Shown one piece after another: positions 42,863-48,231 of a stretch of 48,231 bases of DNA (within the stretch, counting starts at the first letter, position 1; each line of letters starts with the position of its first letter). The position numbers and the translations under genes are program-made. The stretch is from positions 1-48,231 of the forward strand of contig CALFUP010000153.1 of the NCBI GenBank assembly GCA_937929875.1. Reading direction: 5' to 3'. This DNA is from an uncultured Cocleimonas sp. (GTDB taxonomy: Bacteria; Pseudomonadota; Gammaproteobacteria; Thiotrichales; Thiotrichaceae). The notes beneath the pieces were generated by a model, which ran no database searches, was not told where the DNA came from, and saw only the letters and a program-made list of their open reading frames with translations.

Positions 42863-44125
42863 TTAACTAAATATGCCTTTCAAAGTGAAGAAGAACAATA
42901 TTGAAAGAATCGCGCCAGCAGGTAACGTGATTACCCATGACATAAAGATATTACCTACAACCCTCAAGTCAATTGCCGCAATTCCCCTTGCTAACCCAAC
43001 CCCCAAAATTGCACCTACTAAGGTCTGAGTAGTTGAGATTGGAAGACCGGTGTATGAAGCTAAAACTACGGTCGACGCTGCTCCAATTTCAGCAGAAAAA
43101 CCACGAGTGGGAGTTAATTCAGTGATATTTTCACCAACGGTAGCCATAACTTTGTAACCCAAAGTAGCCAAACCTATAACGATACCTATTGCACCTACCA
43201 ATAATACCCAAGGCGGAAGAGAAGACTTTGATGCAAGCTCTCCAGACTGAGCAATACTGATAACAGCAGCCATCGGGCCAACAGCATTTGCCACATCATT
43301 AGAGCCGTGAGCAAAAGCCATAGCGGCTGCCGTAAATACCATCAATACCGCAAATATTTTTTCTACATTAGCGAAGTGAAAGCGTTTTTCTGCTTTCTCA
43401 TCAAATTTTACTTGTCTAATTAAATACACACCAACTAAGGCAACTATCAATCCTAAGATGCCAGCGTAAACAAACTCCAGTCCACCACTAACATCTAATC
43501 CAATATGTTTTAAGCCTTTTTTGATTGTTACCAAGGCGATGATAAATCCGACCATAAATAAATAAGCGGGACCATATTTTTTAGCGTTTGCTAATGGATT
43601 GGTTGTATTGATAACTAGTTTTTGGATGCTCATAAATACAGCAAACGCAATAGCACCTGCAAGAACCGGAGAAACTACCCAGCTCATTACGATGGTGCCA
43701 ACCTTGCCCCAGCTAACGGCATCAACACTAACACCTACCGCAGCAAAACCTATAACCGCTCCAACGATACTATGCGTGGTAGATACCGGCCAACCTTTCA
43801 TGGATGCGATTAATAGCCATGTACCTGCAGCTAATAATGCAGCTAGCATGCCCCAAATTAACAAATCCGGATTACCTTCAAAGGCATTCAGATCGACAAT
43901 ACCTTTTCGGATGGTCTTGGTAACCTGACCTCCAGCAAGAAAAGCACCTAAAAATTCAAATATAGCAGCTATGATTATAGCTTGTTTAATAGTGATGGCT
44001 TTTGAGCCAACTGAGGTCGCCATTGCATTTGCAACATCGTTTGCACCAATACCCCATGCCATAAATATGCCAAATACGGCTGCAAGAATGATATAGATAA
44101 ACGCAGTATCAGATAAAAAGTCCAT
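42863..44125 (-). CDS. pitA: Low-affinity inorganic phosphate transporter (Pit family)
   Basis: Proton-coupled metal-phosphate transporter of the inner membrane, 420 residues with about ten membrane segments. The duplicated family signature is visible: GIGANDVANAMATSVGSKAIT at about 25-45 and FAHGSNDVANAVGPMAAV at about 267-284, with PVSTTHSIVGAVIGFA and PISTTQTLVGAILGVG in the second part of each half. It is 12 bp after the PhoU-like gene, the usual pair. No Pho box is evident upstream. Confidence 0.94.
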   Translation of the reverse strand: MDFLSDTAFIYIILAAVFGIFMAWGIGANDVANAMATSVGSKAITIKQAIIIAAIFEFLGAFLAGGQVTKTIRKGIVDLNAFEGNPDLLIWGMLAALLAAGTWLLIASMKGWPVSTTHSIVGAVIGFAAVGVSVDAVSWGKVGTIVMSWVVSPVLAGAIAFAVFMSIQKLVINTTNPLANAKKYGPAYLFMVGFIIALVTIKKGLKHIGLDVSGGLEFVYAGILGLIVALVGVYLIRQVKFDEKAEKRFHFANVEKIFAVLMVFTAAAMAFAHGSNDVANAVGPMAAVISIAQSGELASKSSLPPWVLLVGAIGIVIGLATLGYKVMATVGENITELTPTRGFSAEIGAASTVVLASYTGLPISTTQTLVGAILGVGLARGIAAIDLRVVGNIFMSWVITLPAGAILSILFFFTLKGIFS

Positions 44126-44137
44126 GCTGGATTCCTC

Positions 44138-44818
44138 TTAGCGAGCTAGCATTAATGATAAACGACTGCCAACACGTTCTGCATTGTCAGCGATATTTCC
44201 TACCCATTCAATCAGGCGGTATGTGAAAACTACATCTACTGGGCTTAGGTCTTTTTCTAAGCTGAATAAGGTGTTACGTAGAACATCTTGCATTTCGTCT
44301 GTTTCAGTTTCGATCACACCCAATTTTTCAATCATGGTTTCAACACGATCTACTTCTAAGCCACGGAAACCTGTTTCGACTAGCTCATCTAATTCATTAA
44401 TTGTATTTAGAGATTGCCTAACAGTATCAATACAACGATTGGTTAGTTTTTGAAAATCATCATTCATTTGCGCAGGCAGTTGCATATTACGGCTTACAAT
44501 AAGTCCTGCAATATCCTTAGCTTGATTGACAATTTTATCTTGGGTTAATAAAACATCTAAAATATCGCGACGATCAACAGGCATAAACAAGCCTTTTGGA
44601 AGGTGAGTTCGCAACTCATGCTTCATTTCATCGGCATCGTGTTCGCCTTTAACAATTTCTGCTTGAGCGGCTAAAATGGCTTTCGTATCACCCGTTATCA
44701 TGCCTTCTACCAATGGTGATAAGTGCTTGATACTCATGTAAACACGATACATATGTTCTTGAAGTGGTTTGATTGGTGAGCGCCCGAACAAGCCAGACAT
44801 ATAGTTAGATGAAACCAT
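44138..44818 (-). CDS. PhoU-like Pit accessory protein (DUF47, TIGR00153 family)
   Basis: A 226-residue all-helical cytoplasmic protein of the DUF47 group, distant relatives of PhoU that are typically encoded just before Pit transporters and thought to modulate them. Seen are FGRSPIKPLQEHMYRV, GEHDADEMKHELRTHLPKGLFMPVDRRDILDVLLTQDKI and WVGNIADNAERVGSRLSLMLAR. Length is normal. It is the first gene of the two-gene minus-strand operon with pitA; the 228-bp gap to the ankyrin gene should hold promoters for both directions. Confidence 0.93.
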   Translation of the reverse strand: MVSSNYMSGLFGRSPIKPLQEHMYRVYMSIKHLSPLVEGMITGDTKAILAAQAEIVKGEHDADEMKHELRTHLPKGLFMPVDRRDILDVLLTQDKIVNQAKDIAGLIVSRNMQLPAQMNDDFQKLTNRCIDTVRQSLNTINELDELVETGFRGLEVDRVETMIEKLGVIETETDEMQDVLRNTLFSLEKDLSPVDVVFTYRLIEWVGNIADNAERVGSRLSLMLAR

Positions 44819-45004
44819 AATTAATTCTCAAAAATGTGAAGCATAAAAAACGCGGAGTTTAGGGCTTGAAAAAGAATATGTAAAGCAAGAGTCATATCCA
44901 AATTTCACACAATAATCACTCGATTATAGGACATAAATACCGCTTGTTTGTGGTTTGTAACACTTTAGTTAAATTTGATGATCTGATTCATTTTTCCAAT
45001 GTAC

Positions 45005-45010
45005 TATAAT
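45005..45010 (+). promoter_or_regulatory. Candidate -10 element of the ankyrin gene
   Basis: TATAAT lies 37 bp before the GTG start at 45047. No good -35 box is seen at 16-18 bp spacing (TCTGAT is the nearest). GAGGAG at about 45032-45037 is a strong ribosome binding site for the GTG. Confidence 0.4.
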
Positions 45011-45046
45011 TTCAAATGATATTGAGTCATAAATGAGGAGTCTTCT

Positions 45047-45817
45047 GTGTCAAAGCTTAAAGTTAGTACCATCATAATAGGAGTTTTTTGTTCTTTCCTG
45101 GGAGCAATGCAAATCGCTACTGCAAATAGTATTGATTACAATGCAGTTGATGTTGGTGCTTTACAAAGTCAGTATCAGAGTCAGTTAAAACCACGAACTC
45201 CAAAGAAAGTTAAAACAAGAAAACCAGTTAAACGAAATAAAATTAACAACTCTGAGTTACTTCGATATCAAAAGTTATTAGCTGCACCGCAATCAGTTAA
45301 TAAGCAGCAAGCTAAAAGACCTCCAGTAAGAAAAGCTGTGACAAAACCTGTTCGACAAGTACAAAAACAAGTTACGCCACAGCGTCAAGTTCAACGACAA
45401 CAAGTAGTGCAAAGAAGAGTTGTGCCTAAGCCTCAAGCGGCAGCTCCTAGAAGAGATGCAATTTTTGAAGCGGCTTCAACTGGTAATGTCAGATTGATCG
45501 GTCAGCTAATAAGACAGGGTGTGAATGTCAATCAAGCAAATGGTGAGCGTGAGACTGCTTTACATATGGCTTCTGCAAAAGGACATTATTCAGCGGTAAT
45601 CTATTTGTTGAATCATGGTGCTAACATCAATGCGCGAACGGTAAACAATTGGTTGCCTATTCATCACGCAACTCGCTTTAGACACGCTCAAATCGCTAAC
45701 TACTTAAAGCAAAAAGGTTCGCCTATTTATGCCAAAACCTCAGATGGAATGAGTGCAGTAGACATGGCTAGAACTTTGAATGACACTCGAATTCTAGGTA
45801 TTTTTGGGATTCGATAA
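45047..45817 (+). CDS. Exported ankyrin-repeat protein with basic Gln/Arg/Val linker
   Basis: A 256-residue protein with a signal peptide (TIIIGVFCSFLGAMQIATA) so periplasmic or secreted. The middle (about 50-135) is strongly basic and repetitive, with TPKKVKTRKPVKRNK and VQKQVTPQRQVQRQQVVQRRV. The C-terminal part has about four ankyrin repeats (136-254): RRDAIFEAASTGNVRLIGQL, ETALHMASAKGHYSAVIYLLNHG, LPIHHATRFRHAQIANYLKQKG and GMSAVDMARTLNDTRILG. The start is GTG with SD GAGGAG. A protein-binding role is likely; the partner is unknown. Confidence 0.85.
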   Translation: MSKLKVSTIIIGVFCSFLGAMQIATANSIDYNAVDVGALQSQYQSQLKPRTPKKVKTRKPVKRNKINNSELLRYQKLLAAPQSVNKQQAKRPPVRKAVTKPVRQVQKQVTPQRQVQRQQVVQRRVVPKPQAAAPRRDAIFEAASTGNVRLIGQLIRQGVNVNQANGERETALHMASAKGHYSAVIYLLNHGANINARTVNNWLPIHHATRFRHAQIANYLKQKGSPIYAKTSDGMSAVDMARTLNDTRILGIFGIR

Positions 45818-45826
45818 GCAACTTCT

Positions 45827-45855
45827 TATAAGTATTTTTTGTAAAAATACTTATA
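45827..45855. terminator. Bidirectional terminator between ankyrin gene and trpD2
   Basis: TATAAGTATTTTT pairs perfectly with AAAAATACTTATA around TGT. It lies 10 bp after the ankyrin stop, and its right arm contains the trpD2 stop codon (45851-45853). T-runs exist on both strands within the stem. Confidence 0.75.
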
Positions 45856-46978
45856 TATTAGCCCCAGAATTCTTCAAACGTTGAATAACAGCGCCAGATT
45901 GCAACACTTTGCTCACAGCATTCGCGGCCTCAACTAGTGTTGCATAACGTTTGCGGTGCAGTAATACAATTGCTGCATTGTACAACAGACTATCGTAAGC
46001 CATTCCTGCCTGTCCTGTTAACGCAGCTAAACCTTCTTTTGCCGCAGCCGCTGAAGCTGCTTCCGCATTGATAACTCCATGATCATCTTCACTAGGCTCT
46101 GGTAAATCATCTGGTAGAGGGATAGCTCGTTTTTTTACGTCGATACCTATACTTTTAGGGTCAAGTTCAACCAAGCTTTCTTCACCTTGATTGTGATAGC
46201 CAAAATATTTGCCTTGTTGTTGTAAAGAAGGAGTAATTCCACCCTCTACTCCTCGGATGATAGCTGCACTATCAAATCCTGAAAAACGACCAAGTTCGGT
46301 GTAAATAGCGGGATACTCTGAATGTACATAGCCACACACCATCAATGTTTCATTGCGTCCAGAAATGGGTTTAAGCAGGCTTTCCGTAGTCGTTAATGCA
46401 GATCGTTTAATCAATCGTTCGCGTAAGTCGACAAGATTATGCAAACTTGGGTTAATTGCTTTTTGATCTATATAGGCCCAGCCAATATCTCGATTAGCTA
46501 ATTGCTTGGCCGCTTCAGCGACTGATATGTCAACATTAATACCTATTGATTTCAACACTTTGTGATGGGTCAATCCAAATTTGGGGCCTACTGATTCAAC
46601 GCCATGTGAATAAGCAGCTTCACCCATTTCCGCTAATAAGGGTGCAAGAAATGCAGTTACCGACAAGCCACGCACGTATCCATTATAAGGCTCAGAAATA
46701 TCAATAACGGCATCAACATCCGCAGTAACTCGATTGCTTGTTTGTATAAGTGCTTCTAAAAAGCCTTTATTTTCCTCTATTGATTCGCGCTTCATTCGTA
46801 ACGCAATTAAGAATACTCCTGCCCTTACTTGATCTGCATCACCTTTTAAAATTGATAACAATGCATCTCGCGCATCCTCTTGCGATAGGCTTTTACTATA
46901 ACCAGGACCAGTGGCTACCTTTTGAATACAACGATAAAGAATGTCATCAAGGTCGGGATTTTGTTGGGATTTATTCAT
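45851..46978 (-). CDS. ybiB: TrpD2/YbiB-like glycosyltransferase-fold protein
   Basis: Homologue of anthranilate phosphoribosyltransferase but of the TrpD2 (YbiB) branch, whose E. coli member has been reported to bind nucleic acids rather than make tryptophan. The N-terminal helical domain (LSQEDARDALLSILKGDADQVRAGVFLIALRMK) and the nucleoside phosphorylase-like C-domain (FLAPLLAEMGEAAYSHGVESVGPKFGLTHHKVL) are present. TrpD's PRPP motif GTGGD is replaced by EPYNGYVRG and the KHGN region by SHGVESVG, consistent with loss of catalysis. No other trp gene is close. 375 residues. Confidence 0.82.
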   Translation of the reverse strand: MNKSQQNPDLDDILYRCIQKVATGPGYSKSLSQEDARDALLSILKGDADQVRAGVFLIALRMKRESIEENKGFLEALIQTSNRVTADVDAVIDISEPYNGYVRGLSVTAFLAPLLAEMGEAAYSHGVESVGPKFGLTHHKVLKSIGINVDISVAEAAKQLANRDIGWAYIDQKAINPSLHNLVDLRERLIKRSALTTTESLLKPISGRNETLMVCGYVHSEYPAIYTELGRFSGFDSAAIIRGVEGGITPSLQQQGKYFGYHNQGEESLVELDPKSIGIDVKKRAIPLPDDLPEPSEDDHGVINAEAASAAAAKEGLAALTGQAGMAYDSLLYNAAIVLLHRKRYATLVEAANAVSKVLQSGAVIQRLKNSGANI

Positions 46979-47118
46979 GGTAGCGACAGTAGCAATTGTA
47001 TGAGTAAAGGGTCAAGTAAACATAAGAGATATAAGAATGACTCATTGGTTTTTATAAATCTAAAGGCAGGTAAATATTTACTAAACAGTAATAAGTAGGA
47101 TAAACTCAATCAAATATA

Positions 47119-47130
47119 GAGCGATCGCTC
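47119..47130. promoter_or_regulatory. 12-bp perfect palindrome upstream of fadB
   Basis: GAGCGATCGCTC is a perfect palindrome, 148 bp before the fadB start and upstream of repeat copy 14, in the 299-bp gap between divergent trpD2 and fadB. It could be an operator for either gene; no known consensus is matched. Confidence 0.35.
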
Positions 47131-47160
47131 GTTTTTAAGCATCAACCCAATAAAACCTAT

Positions 47161-47182
47161 AAAAAGGTGGGGGGTGTGTTTT
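47161..47182 (+). repeat. G-tract dispersed repeat, copy 14 (divergent GTGGGG subtype)
   Basis: AAAAAGGTGGGGGG then TGTGTTTT, 95 bp before fadB. More diverged than the other copies (an extra G before GTGGGG; TGTC reads TGTG). Lies in the promoter region rather than after a gene. Confidence 0.65.
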
Positions 47183-47277
47183 TATATCAGTTTTTAAGTT
47201 ATAACAGTAATGTGAAGGTAAATAATTTTGGTGATGTTAATACCCCAAACCACTAATACAAATAATAGGAGTAAATC

Positions 47278-48231
47278 ATGATATTTGAAGGCAAATGCCT
47301 GACTGTAGATGTTAACGCAGAAGGTATCGCAGAATTAAAGTTTGATTTAGCAGACTCATCGGTTAATACCATGGGACTTGCAACGGTCACTGAATTGTCA
47401 AAAGCAGTTGCAGCGCTGACAATTCAAGCAAATGAAATCAAAGGTTTGATTTTTACCAGCGCCAAAAAAGATTTTATGGTTGGTGCTAATATTTTTGAAT
47501 TTCTTGGTTATTTCGAATTACCAGATGATGAGTTTGAGGAAAACTTATTAGATGTACATAAAGCATTCGCAGCGATTGAAGATTTTCCTTTTCCTACAGT
47601 CTGTGCAATTAACGGACTTGCTTTAGGCGGTGGATTTGAATTGCCACTGGCGACTGATTATCGAGTTATTACCACTAAATCAAAAGTTGGCTTACCAGAA
47701 ATCAGTTTAGGTATTTTCCCTGGATGGGGTGGTAGTTTCCGCTTGCCTCGTCTGATTGGTATGGATAATGCGCTAGAGTGGATTGCGACAGCAAAACCAC
47801 AACGCTCTGCTGACGCACTTAAAAAAGGTGCAGTTGATGCAGTCGTTGAGCCAGAAAACTTAGAGGCAGCTGCGCTTACTTTATTACAGCGTTGTATTGA
47901 CGGCGAGTTAGATTATGAAGCACGTCGCGAAGAGAAACGTAATGGCATCTTATTAAACGATATTGAAATGCTCATGTCCTTTAGCACGGCTAGAGGCATG
48001 ATCTTAGGAAAAGCAGGCCCACACTATCCTGCGCCAAGAATTGCTTTAGATACGATTCAAACTATTGCCAAGATGCATCGTGATGATGCCATGGTGGTTG
48101 AAGTTAAAGGTTTTGTAAAAGCAGCTAAAACAGACGTTGCGGCAAACCTAGTTGGTTTGTTCTTAAACGACCAAATGCTAAACAAGCAAGCACGCAAACT
48201 CACCAAAACAGCATCGAAGGTAAATGTAGCT
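47278..48231 (+). CDS. fadB: Fatty acid oxidation complex alpha subunit FadB, 3'-truncated by window edge
   Basis: Multifunctional enoyl-CoA hydratase / 3-hydroxyacyl-CoA dehydrogenase. The window holds the first 318 codons: the crotonase domain with NGLALGGGFELPLATDYRV (oxyanion hole and catalytic glutamate) and VGLPEISLGIFPGWGGSFRLPRLIG (second catalytic glutamate), then the linker YEARREEKRNG, YPAPRIALDTIQ and LFLNDQ leading to the dehydrogenase domain. The start MIFEGKCLTVDV fits FadB; TAGGAG lies 7 bp upstream of the ATG. The frame stays open to the end of the window. fadA is expected further downstream. Confidence 0.94.
   Translation, partial: MIFEGKCLTVDVNAEGIAELKFDLADSSVNTMGLATVTELSKAVAALTIQANEIKGLIFTSAKKDFMVGANIFEFLGYFELPDDEFEENLLDVHKAFAAIEDFPFPTVCAINGLALGGGFELPLATDYRVITTKSKVGLPEISLGIFPGWGGSFRLPRLIGMDNALEWIATAKPQRSADALKKGAVDAVVEPENLEAAALTLLQRCIDGELDYEARREEKRNGILLNDIEMLMSFSTARGMILGKAGPHYPAPRIALDTIQTIAKMHRDDAMVVEVKGFVKAAKTDVAANLVGLFLNDQMLNKQARKLTKTASKVNVA

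Noticed and set aside
2288-47182. Repeats as a CRISPR array
   Set aside because: Copies are kilobases apart, in both orientations, without regular spacers or cas genes.

Overview
The window is a 48.2 kb piece of the chromosome of a low-GC, AT-rich gammaproteobacterium. The evidence is conserved gammaproteobacterial gene neighbourhoods: mrdA-mrdB-mltB-SPOR lipoprotein-dacA-ybeD-lipB; tonB-yqgE-ruvX-pyrR-pyrB-pyrC'; coaE-zapD; ftsY divergent from M16 protease genes and rsmD; mutY-yggX. A marine or halophilic lineage such as the Kangiellaceae/Oceanospirillales would fit the base composition and gene set, but this is a guess. I see no rRNA, tRNA, CRISPR array, prophage or intact transposase gene.

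Layout. 1-2.3 kb: 3' part of apaH, a tail-anchored protein and a threonine aldolase. 2.4-8.0 kb: a catabolic block of an ectoine-hydrolase-like M24 protein, a class III aminotransferase, a beta-keto acid cleavage enzyme (BKACE) and acetoacetyl-CoA synthetase. The last three genes are tightly spaced and suggest a route from an amino acid through a beta-keto acid to acetoacetate and acetoacetyl-CoA. 8.1-14.9 kb: coaE, zapD, ftsY, two M16 proteases (one catalytic, one not), rsmD and a secreted protein. 15.1-20.7 kb: ferredoxin-NADP reductase, yggX-mutY, an acetyltransferase, an ABC exporter and a TauE/SafE permease. 20.9-24.5 kb: a ParC-like protein, tcdA, a DUF1287 lipoprotein and a thioredoxin-fold protein. 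24.7-31.8 kb: a minus-strand cell-wall elongation and lipoylation cluster. 32.0-38.9 kb: a MITE-like element, ppa, yaiL, then the tonB to pyrC' run. 38.9-48.2 kb: small and uncharacterised proteins, an RskA-like membrane protein, a YcaO homologue whose ATP-site glutamates are largely replaced, pit with its PhoU-like partner, an ankyrin protein, trpD2 and the 5' part of fadB.

The most unusual feature is a dispersed intergenic repeat with at least 14 copies. All share a G-tract core close to GTAGGGGGGTGTCATT. Five copies extend to about 85-107 bp with a second conserved end around CAGTACAAGTGCTCAACAGA. The copies sit almost only in gaps, usually just past gene 3' ends. One supplies the stop codon of the YcaO gene and another runs up to the stop codon of ftsY. 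Two core subtypes (GTGGGG and GTAGGG) occur in local groups. This looks like a small mobile or REP/MITE-like family. A separate 176-bp MITE-like element with its own terminal inverted repeats lies upstream of mrdA.
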